In this document: positions 24,381 through 33,136 of the stretch, piece after piece | Numbering within the stretch: position 1 is the first letter of the stretch | Layout: each line of letters starts with the position of its first letter | From: 2-12-FULL-42-15 sp964196565 | GTDB taxonomy: Bacteria > Pseudomonadota > Gammaproteobacteria > Coxiellales > Coxiellaceae | NCBI GenBank assembly: GCA_964196565.1 | Contig: CAXMUH010000069.1 | Span: 1-47,156, forward strand | Direction: 5' to 3' | DNA: 47,156 nt | Translations under genes and position numbers: made by a program | Notes under the pieces: model-generated | What the model was told of the DNA's origin: nothing | What the model saw: the letters and a program-made list of their open reading frames with translations, nothing else | The model's database searches: none

Positions 24381-25316
24381 ATGAATCACAAATTTGCATT
24401 TGTATTTCCCGGGCAAGGATCCCAATCGATCGGTATGTTGGCTGACTTATCTAATAAATTTCTTTGCGTGAAAAAAACCTTCAATCAAGCCTCAGATGTC
24501 CTCGGTTATGACCTTTGGGATATTGTACAAAATGGCCCAAAAGAACGTTTAGATGAAACCACAATCACCCAGCCTTTGATGTTGGCAGCAGATATTTCTG
24601 TGTATCGAGCTTGGTGCGAACTAACCGATGCAAAGCCCTCGGTGATGGCAGGGCATAGCTTAGGTGAATATGCAGCGATGGTGGTGGCGGATGCGATGGC
24701 ATTTAATGATGCGATTGCCTTGGTGGCTAAACGTGGGGAATATATGCAAGCCGCAGTTCCAGCAGGTGTTGGCTCGATGGCAGCAATTCTCGGTCTAGAT
24801 GAAGAGCAAGTGAGAGAAGTTTGCCTTCTGGCCTCTGAATCAGAAGTGTTGGCGCCGGCGAATTATAATTCCATTGGACAAACGGTAATTGCAGGGCATG
24901 ATCTTGCGGTAAAACGTGGGATTGAATTGGCTAAAGTCAAAGGCGCTAAAATTGCAAAATTAATTCCCGTGAGCGTGCCTTCACATTCGCCGCTGATGCA
25001 GCCAGCAGCGGAGCAATTTCTGCTTGCTTTAAAAGCGGTAACAATAAAAACGCCAACAATACCGATATTACATAATGTTGATGTGATGTCTCATCAGGCA
25101 CCAGAAGCATTATGTGAAGTATTGGTGAGTCAATTAGTGAAACCGGTACGTTGGGTGGAAACCATTCAAAAAATGCATGCAGAAGGCATTCGAAATTGTG
25201 TAGAATGTGGACCTGGAAAGGTATTAATGGGATTAATTAAACGTATTGATCGATCCATGGTGGTATGGCCAACGGAAGATCCACAAAAAATTAACGCTGC
25301 GGTTGAACATATATAA
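24381..25316 (+). CDS. fabD: Malonyl-CoA:ACP transacylase FabD
   Basis: The 311-residue enzyme moves malonyl from CoA to ACP. The active-site Ser93 is in AGHSLGEYAAM, His202 in VPSHSPLM, and the oxyanion loop is FPGQGSQSIGML (residues 9-20). The sequence is complete and of normal length (E. coli 309). A short palindromic element follows in the 62-bp gap before fabG. Confidence 0.96.
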   Translation: MNHKFAFVFPGQGSQSIGMLADLSNKFLCVKKTFNQASDVLGYDLWDIVQNGPKERLDETTITQPLMLAADISVYRAWCELTDAKPSVMAGHSLGEYAAMVVADAMAFNDAIALVAKRGEYMQAAVPAGVGSMAAILGLDEEQVREVCLLASESEVLAPANYNSIGQTVIAGHDLAVKRGIELAKVKGAKIAKLIPVSVPSHSPLMQPAAEQFLLALKAVTIKTPTIPILHNVDVMSHQAPEALCEVLVSQLVKPVRWVETIQKMHAEGIRNCVECGPGKVLMGLIKRIDRSMVVWPTEDPQKINAAVEHI

Positions 25317-25318
25317 GT

Positions 25319-25346
25319 GTAGCCCGGACGACTTGTCGGCCGGGAA
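25319..25346. repeat. GTAGCCCGG-type palindromic element, copy 2 (family B)
   Basis: GTAG is followed by CCCGGACGAC (25323-25332), TT, and GTCGGCCGGG (25335-25344), a hairpin with one mismatch at the same stem position as in the copy at 5795-5825. The element sits inside the fab operon between fabD and fabG, where it could stabilise or separate mRNA segments. Confidence 0.7.
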
Positions 25347-25378
25347 CATCTAAACTGTAAAAAATAAGAGAAAATATT

Positions 25379-26137
25379 ATGCCAAAAGAAACAAAAATTC
25401 CAGAGAAAAAAATAGCATTGATTACCGGCGCAACGCGAGGCATTGGTCAAGCCATTTTACTTCGGCTTGGCAAACGCGGTATCACCGTCATTGGAAGCTC
25501 AACTTCAGATAAAGGTGCAGCGTCAATCAGTGAGCAGCTTGCTAAACATAATATAGAAGGGCAAGGGGTTAAGTTAAATGTATGCGATGAAGCCAATGTT
25601 GCTGAGGTTTTAGAGATGATTAAATCCAGCTACGGCCCGTTGACGGTATTAGTGAATAACGCAGGCATCACCCGTGATAATATTATGTTACGTATGAAAG
25701 CCGATGAATGGAATGATGTAATCGAAACTAATTTGACCAGTGTTTATCGATTGACAAAATCTGCACTACGTCCAATGTTAAAAGCTCGCTTTGGTCGCAT
25801 CATTAATATCTCTTCCGTTGTTGGTGTTACCGGAAACCCTGGCCAAGCCAATTATGTGGCCGCTAAAGCGGGGCTAATTGGTCTTACCAAGGCTTTAGCA
25901 ATTGAGATGGCAGGTGTAGGTATAACCGTCAATGCAGTTGCTCCAGGCTTTATCGAAACTGATATGACCGGCAGTTTAAACGAGGAACAACAACAGGCGA
26001 TTATGAGCCAAATCCCAATGAAGAAGATGGGTACACCTGAAGATATCGCGCAAGCTGTTGATTTTTTGGTAGATGATAAGAGTTCATATATCACTGGCCA
26101 GACATTGCATGTGAATGGCGGAATGTGTATGGTATAA
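25379..26137 (+). CDS. fabG: 3-oxoacyl-ACP reductase FabG
   Basis: The 252-residue short-chain dehydrogenase reduces 3-oxoacyl-ACP with NADPH. The cofactor loop is TGATRGIG (16-23), VNNAGITRDNIMLRM is the FabG-specific region, the catalytic set is Ser146, Tyr159 and Lys163 (NYVAAKAG), and the C-terminus ends GQTLHVNGGMCMV as usual. A short N-terminal extension (KETKIPEKK) precedes the Rossmann fold. Confidence 0.96.
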   Translation: MPKETKIPEKKIALITGATRGIGQAILLRLGKRGITVIGSSTSDKGAASISEQLAKHNIEGQGVKLNVCDEANVAEVLEMIKSSYGPLTVLVNNAGITRDNIMLRMKADEWNDVIETNLTSVYRLTKSALRPMLKARFGRIINISSVVGVTGNPGQANYVAAKAGLIGLTKALAIEMAGVGITVNAVAPGFIETDMTGSLNEEQQQAIMSQIPMKKMGTPEDIAQAVDFLVDDKSSYITGQTLHVNGGMCMV

Positions 26138-26182
26138 CGCTTAGAGCATAGGGGGCAATAACCTCTATTTGCTACTAAACTA

Positions 26183-26210
26183 TTGAATACACTTTACAAC
26201 GTGTTATTAT
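26183..26210 (+). promoter_or_regulatory. Candidate separate promoter for acpP
   Basis: TTGAAT (26183-26188) and TATTAT (26205-26210) with a 16-bp gap lie in the fabG-acpP gap, predicting a start near 26217 and a 26-base leader. Abundant acpP mRNA from its own promoter is known in E. coli. Confidence 0.4.
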
Positions 26211-26242
26211 TGGTCCAGTTAATCACAAGGGGAATAGCTATT

Positions 26243-26488
26243 ATGGCAGCTACAGTTGAAGAACGAGTTAAAAAAATTGTCGTTGAGCAACTCGGTGTAA
26301 AAGATGATGAAGTGACTCAAGACGCTTCATTCGTTGATGATTTAGGTGCTGACTCATTAGATACAGTTGAGTTAGTAATGGCTTTAGAAGAAGAATTTGG
26401 TACAAACATTCCTGATGAGGAAGCTGAAAAAATTACCACAATTCAACAAGCCATTGATTATGTTAAGGCTCATACTTCAGAAGAGTAA
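26243..26488 (+). CDS. acpP: Acyl carrier protein AcpP
   Basis: The 81-residue acidic protein begins MAATVEERVKKIVVEQLGVK. Ser38 in the DDLGADSLDTVELVMALEEEF helix receives the 4'-phosphopantetheine arm that carries growing acyl chains. The ATG at 26243 is chosen because AAGGGGA lies upstream and it matches family length; a further in-frame ATG 20 codons upstream would add a non-homologous stretch and sits within the candidate promoter. Confidence 0.97.
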   Translation: MAATVEERVKKIVVEQLGVKDDEVTQDASFVDDLGADSLDTVELVMALEEEFGTNIPDEEAEKITTIQQAIDYVKAHTSEE

Positions 26489-26524
26489 CGGTGAAGCGTA
26501 GGTACATAAGGGTGGGATTGTATT

Positions 26525-27763
26525 ATGGGAAATAGACGTGTTGTAGTTACTGGTATGGGGGCTGTAACCCCATTAGGCAAATCCGTTTCTGATACTTGGC
26601 AGGCAATTCTTCGTGGCGAAAATGGGGTAGAAACTATCACCAATTTTGATACGGAAGGGTTGCCTACGACAATTGCAGCTCAGGTCAAAGACTTTGATCC
26701 AACCTTGGCCATGTCCACCAAAGAAGCTAGAAAAATTGACGTATTTGTTCAGTATGCATTAGAAGCTGCTCGGCAAGCCATCGAAGATTCAGGTTTTGAA
26801 GTGACAGCAGAAAATGCAGCACGAATTGGTGCCACCATTGGTTCTGGTATTGGCGGTTTACCGTCTATTCAAAAAAATCATTCCGCCTTACTTAATTCCG
26901 GGCCGCGTCGAGTGTCTCCATTTTTTATTCCAGGCGCCATTGTCAATATGATCCCTGGCTTGCTTTCGATGAAATATAATTTACAGGGTCCCAACTTTTC
27001 GATCGTTACCGCATGTGCGACCGGTGGTCATAATATTGGTGAAGGCATGCGTTTAATTCGCGACAATGTTGCTGATATAATGGTCACAGGTGGCTCTGAA
27101 ATGTCGACAGATCGATTGTGTATTTCAGGCTTTACGTCTGCACGTGCCATGTCTCGACGTAATGATGAGCCGCACAAAGCCAGCCGACCTTGGGATAAAG
27201 ACCGTGACGGTTTTGTGCTCGGTGAGGGTGCGGGTATTCTTGTTTTAGAAGAATATGAACACGCGAAAAAACGTGGCGCTAAAATTTATGCTGAGCTTAT
27301 TGGCTTTGGCATGAGTGCAGATGCTTATCATATGACAGCCCCTCGACCGGATGGCAGTGGGTTTGTTTTATGCATCAATAATGCATTAAATGACGCAGGT
27401 ATTGCTGCGAACAGTGTTGACTATATTAATGCGCACGGCACATCGACTCCGATGGGCGATGAAATTGAAGCGCGTGCAGTAAAAGAAGCATTTGCTGATC
27501 ACGCCTACAAGCTTGCAGTGAGTTCAACCAAATCAATGACCGGCCACACTTTGGGTGCAGCAGGTGCCATTGAAGCAATTTTCTCAATTCTAGCCATTCA
27601 AGATAATGTGGCTCCACCGACAATTAATTTAGACAATCCGAGTGAAGGTTGTGATTTAAATTTTGTTGCGCACACTGCACAGACGCGAAAGATTGACGTT
27701 TCTTTGTCAAACTCTTTTGGATTTGGCGGCACTAATACCAGTCTCTTATTTCGAAAAGCCTAA
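26525..27763 (+). CDS. fabF: 3-oxoacyl-ACP synthase II FabF
   Basis: The 412-residue elongating condensing enzyme begins MGNRRVVVTGMGAVTPLG. The nucleophile is Cys164 in SIVTACATGGHN; the two histidines are in NAHGTSTPMGD and TGHTLGAAGA. The C-terminus SLSNSFGFGGTNTSLLF is intact. It ends the fab cluster; in many gammaproteobacteria pabC and mltG follow directly, but here an unrelated membrane protein gene comes next. Confidence 0.96.
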   Translation: MGNRRVVVTGMGAVTPLGKSVSDTWQAILRGENGVETITNFDTEGLPTTIAAQVKDFDPTLAMSTKEARKIDVFVQYALEAARQAIEDSGFEVTAENAARIGATIGSGIGGLPSIQKNHSALLNSGPRRVSPFFIPGAIVNMIPGLLSMKYNLQGPNFSIVTACATGGHNIGEGMRLIRDNVADIMVTGGSEMSTDRLCISGFTSARAMSRRNDEPHKASRPWDKDRDGFVLGEGAGILVLEEYEHAKKRGAKIYAELIGFGMSADAYHMTAPRPDGSGFVLCINNALNDAGIAANSVDYINAHGTSTPMGDEIEARAVKEAFADHAYKLAVSSTKSMTGHTLGAAGAIEAIFSILAIQDNVAPPTINLDNPSEGCDLNFVAHTAQTRKIDVSLSNSFGFGGTNTSLLFRKA

Positions 27764-27811
27764 ATCTACTTAGTATTAATATGATATAAGCATTAATTGT
27801 TTGTGTTATTC

Positions 27812-27836
27812 TTGCTATTCCCGGGGTACTGCTAAT
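27812..27836. repeat. Half copy of the family A palindrome
   Basis: TTGCTATTCCCGGGGTACTGC repeats the right arm of the palindrome at 884-904 and about six bases beyond it, with one substitution and one missing base. The left arm is absent. It marks the boundary between fabF and the inserted membrane protein gene. Confidence 0.55.
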
Positions 27837-27905
27837 ATTATTTTAATAATACAAGCGTAGAATAAAAGTATTATTGCATAAGTATTAATTAGACAAGGAA
27901 TCGGT

Positions 27906-29087
27906 GTGAGCAAAGATAGCAGTGAGAAAGTTTTTGGTAGTGGGGATGATGAAGAATCTGAGTGCTTTCCAGGGGAACCATTTACGCTTGGTGAAACGGC
28001 AGTTGATTTAGAATCATGGCCTCTATTGCAAAGTGATGGAGAATTGCAGAGTGAAAAAGATAAGCATTGGAATAAAGTCATTCGCATCAGCGAAGGGTTA
28101 TCTGAAGCCTCCAATATCGGTATTGTTATTCAAATTTTTAGTAAATGGATCCATGGGTTGTTTACGCTTTTTGGTGGGTTCTTTCCTGTTTTAGTTTTTA
28201 TTGCTGATCCGGCTATTTATTTTTTTAAATCATTAATTAGAATACTCAGAGTGGTTGGAAGAGAAGCTTTTGGTGTTAAATTTGAAGAAGAAAAATATGG
28301 CACTCATAAATGGCAAACGGCTGGTGATGTTGTTAGTTTAATTTTATTTTCATTTACGATCGTATTTTTTCTTGGAGCAATTGTTTCGGGTCCAGTTGGT
28401 ATCACGGTTGCGTGGGCGCTGGCCATGTGTGGATTGAGCGTTGTTGCGAAATTTGATTATATCTATCGAGAACAGCAAGCGAAAGCAAATTGGGAAGCAC
28501 TTAAAAAAGATCCACTAGCAACTGCGGTTTTGATAAAACAAGCGAAGAATGACTATCTCTTCGCCAGAAATTCTAAACGATTTTTTATCGCATTAATCGT
28601 GTGTTTGACCTTGCTTTTAGTTTGCGGTTCAGCAGCCGTGTTTGCGCCTCCGGCGTTAGCGATAATATTATTTGTTATATCAAAATTCGCAAGCGCGAGC
28701 CTGGTCGGTATTGCATTCGCACGATTTGGCAATTGGCTTTGGTCCGGTAGAAATAAAAAACGAGCCGCGAGTGAAGCGAGCACGCCAAGAAATGGCGATG
28801 ATCAGGAGGTGGAGGAGACTACCGATACTAACTCGAGTGCAACTGCGTCTCCAGCTTCTCCAGCTTCTTCAGCTTCTTCAGCTTCTTCTAATGATTCTTT
28901 ACCCGCGTTACTTTTTTACGACTTAGTAGATGAGGATGCTCTTTTGTTGAGTCAAGAATCTTCCCCTTTGCCAAAGAAAACACCGGACACTTGGGGATGT
29001 TTTGGATCTTTATTTAGAGAAAAAGATAACAGCGATACTGAAACGACGTTGCCCGACACCGCTGACAGTGCAGTTGGCTGTCGTTGA
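27906..29087 (+). CDS. Unrecognised multi-span membrane protein with acidic and Ser/Ala-rich ends
   Basis: No family was recognised for this 393-residue protein. It has an acidic hydrophilic N-terminus (1-68), hydrophobic stretches around 72-105, 142-160, 163-182, 226-246 and 247-275, and a hydrophilic C-terminal 115 residues. The C-terminal part has a Ser/Ala/Pro low-complexity run encoded by four 9-bp repeats (28851-28886), then LLFYDLVDEDALLL. Both tails probably lie on the same side of the membrane. It starts at GTG (27906) after AAGGA. It separates fabF from mltG and has no neighbour of related function, so it is likely acquired. Large hydrophilic tails around a helical core occur in some secreted membrane effectors, but that is only a suggestion. 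Confidence 0.6.
   Translation: MSKDSSEKVFGSGDDEESECFPGEPFTLGETAVDLESWPLLQSDGELQSEKDKHWNKVIRISEGLSEASNIGIVIQIFSKWIHGLFTLFGGFFPVLVFIADPAIYFFKSLIRILRVVGREAFGVKFEEEKYGTHKWQTAGDVVSLILFSFTIVFFLGAIVSGPVGITVAWALAMCGLSVVAKFDYIYREQQAKANWEALKKDPLATAVLIKQAKNDYLFARNSKRFFIALIVCLTLLLVCGSAAVFAPPALAIILFVISKFASASLVGIAFARFGNWLWSGRNKKRAASEASTPRNGDDQEVEETTDTNSSATASPASPASSASSASSNDSLPALLFYDLVDEDALLLSQESSPLPKKTPDTWGCFGSLFREKDNSDTETTLPDTADSAVGCR
28851..28886 (+). repeat. Four tandem 9-bp units in the membrane protein gene
   Basis: The unit YCAGCTTCT is repeated four times without interruption and encodes the Pro/Ser-Ala-Ser low-complexity run. Copy-number changes would stay in frame. Confidence 0.7.
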
Positions 29088-29251
29088 GCAAATTATCTAG
29101 CGTTACGCTTTAATTCGGGTCTAATACGACGACTTTATAATGCAGCATGAGGCCTACTAACTTCCCTCTGTGCCAGCGAGACAAAAACTTGTTAAAAGAT
29201 AAAATTGGACAGCTCCAACATCATTCAGTGGATTCTTCAATCTCAGCTAAA

Positions 29252-30790
29252 TCAAGCCTCTAAATTATAAGTCTTCTGTGAAATCATAAACCAATACATG
29301 GCAACAGTGACGACGATAAAAGCTGCAATTATGCTGGGTTGGTAAAGTAAGTGTTGATCACTAAGAAAGCCAAATAACGTGGTGCAAACTAAATAAAATA
29401 AGATAGACCACGAAGAGGCAAAAGCGAGTTTAATTTTTTTCAAATCGCCCTTGTAAAAACTAACCGCGTAAACGCTGAAGAAAACAAAATGCAAAATAGT
29501 GGAAAGCAGCAATGCTTCAATACCGACTTGGGTCATTAAGTAGGTAACAAACAGAAATGCAAGAAAGCTGATCGCATGACCAAAGCGTAATTTAAAGGCC
29601 CGTTTTTTGTTAGGTTCTGAAAGGCGCAATTTACTGAAAGCAATCGGTATTGCGACACAGGTGATTAATTGGAACGTGGTAACAACCAACATGATTTTTT
29701 GCCAGTTTCTAAAAAAGACAACGATGATCATACAAATTAATAAAGTAAGCACCAAAGAACGTCGTGAGAAATTATAAATTGGGTGAACTTTGTTAAAGAA
29801 AGCCGGCATTTGTTTATCTTCAACCATGCCAGTAAACATACGTGTTGAGGAGCCGGTGTAAACCGTTGCAGTACCTGAGGGGCTAATGGTTGAATCAATG
29901 TAAAGTACAACCGCCCAGAAATTAATATTGAGTAAAATTAATAATTGCGCTAATGGTGAGGTGAAGTTTAATCCATGCCAGCCATTCGCGATTAAATGAG
30001 TTGGCAGTGCGCCGATAAAAGCAATTTGGAGTAATAAGTAAATCACTAAGCAAATAATAACAGAGCTGATGAGTGCAATAGGAACATTACGCTGAGGATT
30101 TTTAAGCTCAGTATTGAAGCTCGCAATCGTGCCAAAACCATAAAACGCGTAGAAAATACCACAAACAACAATCGCTGAAAAGGCCTTACTGACGCCGTAA
30201 GGGGCAAAGCTATTATGGTAAGCGGTAAAGTTAGCTGCGTGAAAAGAAGCTGCAATTAAAATAATTGCAGTAGCAACGGGTATGATTACTTTAAAGGTTG
30301 TAATCGCATTATTGAATTTAGTCAGGCTGCGAATTCCCCAATAATTAATGATCCCAAATAACAGTACAAGAGCGCCAACAAAAGCAATACCAAGCATGGT
30401 TAAGTGATGATGTTGAAACACGTAGGCGCCAAATTTAGGGCTCATTGAACTTAAGTATTGTACGGTTGCCTCAGCTTCAGAAGGAATGGTGATCACCACG
30501 CCAAGCCAGTTTGAAATGGCTGAAACAAAACCATAATCTCGATTGTGACTAAAAGACAATAACCTCGCTAAAAGTCCGCGTGCATGATACATAGTTGAAA
30601 GTTCACTGAGTAGCAAAGCAAGAATTAATGCGAGTGCTGCACCAAAAATCCAGGCTAAAAGAGAAATACCACCCGCATATTTAGCTGCATAGTAAGGCGC
30701 AAATAACCAACCGCTGCCTACAATACAGCCGACACCAATAGCAATGGCGGCAAATAAAGAGGGTTTTTTGGCGTTGGCAAGTGTTGGCAT
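29252..30790 (-). CDS. APC superfamily amino acid permease
   Basis: The 512-residue inner-membrane protein has about 12 predicted segments. The first contains AIAIGVGCIVGSGWLFAPYYAAKYAGG (residues 14-40), where the unwound GSG segment binds the amino group of the substrate in this superfamily. FYGFGTIASFNTELKNPQRNVP is the typical segment-6 to loop region. The substrate cannot be named from sequence. It is transcribed against fabF and mltG and, with the preceding unknown gene, forms the insertion between them. Amino-acid uptake systems are numerous in Legionella-like bacteria. Confidence 0.88.
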   Translation of the reverse strand: MPTLANAKKPSLFAAIAIGVGCIVGSGWLFAPYYAAKYAGGISLLAWIFGAALALILALLLSELSTMYHARGLLARLLSFSHNRDYGFVSAISNWLGVVITIPSEAEATVQYLSSMSPKFGAYVFQHHHLTMLGIAFVGALVLLFGIINYWGIRSLTKFNNAITTFKVIIPVATAIILIAASFHAANFTAYHNSFAPYGVSKAFSAIVVCGIFYAFYGFGTIASFNTELKNPQRNVPIALISSVIICLVIYLLLQIAFIGALPTHLIANGWHGLNFTSPLAQLLILLNINFWAVVLYIDSTISPSGTATVYTGSSTRMFTGMVEDKQMPAFFNKVHPIYNFSRRSLVLTLLICMIIVVFFRNWQKIMLVVTTFQLITCVAIPIAFSKLRLSEPNKKRAFKLRFGHAISFLAFLFVTYLMTQVGIEALLLSTILHFVFFSVYAVSFYKGDLKKIKLAFASSWSILFYLVCTTLFGFLSDQHLLYQPSIIAAFIVVTVAMYWFMISQKTYNLEA

Positions 30791-31328
30791 AGCTTTTCTC
30801 TTTTACTGTAATACATGACGCTGCAGATTTTAATACTTGTTTAATGTTGCTACAGTTTAAAGAGTCGATAAGACCCAGTCAATAGATCTGTTTTTCTTTT
30901 TTAAAAAAGTCAGTAAAGAATGAGGATTAAAAATATTTTAATCAATACATTAGCGAACACATTCCACATTGGTTTAAAAACGAAGGCGATATAACCTTAA
31001 GCTATAGAGTTGATAACGTATTTAAATACACTATATGCATTCGCGTTATTTATGGATTCCATAACAAAGTCGTTTTTGCACGGCTGCCCCTTGCATAAAT
31101 TAATTGTCGTGCACTTATGAAGGGTGGATTAGCACCTTTAGGTAATCCATCAAATAAAGACTTTGTGGTTGATTATGTAAGTGACGTTACTAACCCACCC
31201 TACAGCGGGTCGAATTTTTAAACTGCAGCGATGTTGGGCTGAATTGCTTCCACTCATGATCCTTAAGTGGGCAAACAGTTGCCAATAAAATAATGTGCTC
31301 TTGTGATGCTGTATGTTAAACTTAGCCG
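30791..31328. other. 538-bp gap upstream of mltG with one inverted-repeat element
   Basis: No gene is supported here. AGGGTGGATTAG (31121-31132) and CTAACCCACCCT (31190-31201) form an imperfect inverted repeat (11 of 12) spanning about 80 bp, like common dispersed GGGTGG...CCACCC elements. No clear promoter was found for mltG. The rest is AT-rich with nothing recognisable. Confidence 0.5.
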
Positions 31329-32480
31329 ATGTCTACATTAAGGAAAATATGGCTACTTTCTATACTTGCTATGGTGCTTGGCGTTGCGCTGTTAGTGCTA
31401 GCCAGCGTTTATCAGTATAAAACTTACCCATTGTTAAAAAATAGAAACTTTACCACCGTTATTGTTCCTCCAGGTACGGGTTCGGATTCTTTAGTGCGTC
31501 GTTTGTATAAAAAAGGATTAATTTCCTATCCATTCCCATGGAAATTATTTATATTATTCCCCACCCGCGGTCGAGAGTTAAAAGCAGGGGAATATGCGAT
31601 CAAACCGGGGATGACCTTAAGTGATTTAGTTCAAACTGTTATAAATGGTGGGGTTTATCTTCGCGAAATTACTCTGATTGAGGGTTGGACCTATCGAGAT
31701 TTAAGGCAAGAGCTCTCGAAAGATCCCCATCTAAAGCACGTGATGAAGCATTTAGATGATTCACAAGTGATGGGAATTTTGGGTTCTAAGCGTCAACATC
31801 CAGAAGGGCTATTATTTCCTGATACTTATTTTTACACCTGGGGTGATAGTGATTTCGATATTGTTAAACAATCCTATGGCAAAATGATTCAGGTAATCAA
31901 TCAACTTTGGGTGAGCCGAAAAACGGGTCTACCTTATAAGACCGCTTATGATGCCCTTGTCGTGGCTTCTCTCATCGAAAAAGAAACAGCACTAAAACAA
32001 GAGCGACCATTGGTTGCTAGCGTTATCGTTAATCGCTTGCGAGCTCATATGCGACTGCAAATTGACCCGACTGTAATCTATGGTTTAGGTGGCAATGATG
32101 GCGATCCACTCACGCGTGCAGATCTTAAGCGCCCAACGTTGTATAATACCTATTTGCGGCATGGACTTCCTCCCACGCCGATTGCGATGCCGAGTGAGGC
32201 GTCTATTAAAGCGGCGTTATCTCCCGCAACGACAAAGTATTATTATTTTGTGGCTCGAGGTGATGGTTCGCATCAGTTTTCTGAAAGTTACTTGCAACAT
32301 TTGCGCGCAATTCGAATATTTATGAACAAAAAATCACGCAAGGTGAAGATTAATAAACAACACGTGATTCCTGCATTAATTGTCTGCCAGTTTGGTGAGA
32401 AAAATGCTAATGTTCATGTTTTAAAGCGCTTATTTTCGAGTGCGCCTAAATCGACACAATGTATCATGATCCAAAAATAG
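31329..32480 (+). CDS. mltG: Endolytic transglycosylase MltG
   Basis: The 383-residue inner-membrane enzyme cuts nascent peptidoglycan glycan strands and sets their length. It has an N-terminal anchor (residues 8-29), a LysM-like portion (FTTVIVPPGTGSDSLVRRLYKKGLI) and the YceG catalytic domain with ASLIEKETALKQERPLVASVIVNRL; the catalytic Glu is 217. QIDPTVIYGLGG and TYLRHGLPPTPIAMPSEASIKAAL are conserved. About 45 extra residues follow the normal end (KINKQHVIPALIVCQFGEKN...), which I do not recognise. It heads a run with tmk, holB and tatD. Confidence 0.94.
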   Translation: MSTLRKIWLLSILAMVLGVALLVLASVYQYKTYPLLKNRNFTTVIVPPGTGSDSLVRRLYKKGLISYPFPWKLFILFPTRGRELKAGEYAIKPGMTLSDLVQTVINGGVYLREITLIEGWTYRDLRQELSKDPHLKHVMKHLDDSQVMGILGSKRQHPEGLLFPDTYFYTWGDSDFDIVKQSYGKMIQVINQLWVSRKTGLPYKTAYDALVVASLIEKETALKQERPLVASVIVNRLRAHMRLQIDPTVIYGLGGNDGDPLTRADLKRPTLYNTYLRHGLPPTPIAMPSEASIKAALSPATTKYYYFVARGDGSHQFSESYLQHLRAIRIFMNKKSRKVKINKQHVIPALIVCQFGEKNANVHVLKRLFSSAPKSTQCIMIQK

Positions 32481-32497
32481 CACATCGGTGAATTTAT

Positions 32498-33136
32498 ATG
32501 CAATTAGAATATGGAAACTTTATTTCAATCGAAGGTATTGAAGGCGTTGGCAAGTCAACGGCAATAAAATTTTTACAACAGTACCTCACTTCGCAAGGTG
32601 TACAGTTTGTATTAACTCGAGAGCCAGGCGGAACACCGATTGCGGAGTCGATCAGACAAGTGTTGCTTGGGCATTACGATGAGGTGATGAGCCCAGATAC
32701 CGAGTTAATGTTGATGTTTGCAGGCCGCGCACAAAATATTGCTGAGGTTATTCGACCCGCTTTGGACAAAGGTTATTGGGTTTTGTCTGATCGATTTACT
32801 GACGCGAGCTTTGCTTATCAAGGTGGCGGCCGCGGAATTGATGCTCGTCACATTGAAGAATTAGCAAAATGGGTGCAAAAAGAGCTGCGCCCGAATTTAA
32901 CCATTTTGCTGGATGCACCGGTAGAAATCGGATTGACAAGAGTGGCCAGTCGTGGTGCTAAAGATCGCATTGAAGCAGAAGGGTCTCAGTTTTTTGAGCG
33001 GGTGAGACAAACCTATCTTAACTTGGCGCGTGAACAGTCTGACCGCTTTCGTGTGATTGATGCCACTCAAGATTTAAAAAGTATCGAGAAACAATTATTG
33101 CAATTAGTGCAACCAATGGTGGAATCCATTACATGA
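32498..33136 (+). CDS. tmk: Thymidylate kinase
   Basis: The 212-residue enzyme phosphorylates dTMP to dTDP. P-loop GIEGVGKST (13-21), TREPGGTPIAESIRQ, the DR motif WVLSDRFTDASFAYQGGGRGID and the LID region VASRGAKDRIEAEG are present. It overlaps holB by 4 bases and follows mltG by 17, a standard arrangement. Confidence 0.96.
   Translation: MQLEYGNFISIEGIEGVGKSTAIKFLQQYLTSQGVQFVLTREPGGTPIAESIRQVLLGHYDEVMSPDTELMLMFAGRAQNIAEVIRPALDKGYWVLSDRFTDASFAYQGGGRGIDARHIEELAKWVQKELRPNLTILLDAPVEIGLTRVASRGAKDRIEAEGSQFFERVRQTYLNLAREQSDRFRVIDATQDLKSIEKQLLQLVQPMVESIT

Noticed and set aside
26183..26242. Longer acpP start 20 codons upstream
   Set aside because: The extra residues are not ACP-like and the region holds the candidate promoter; AAGGGGA supports 26243.
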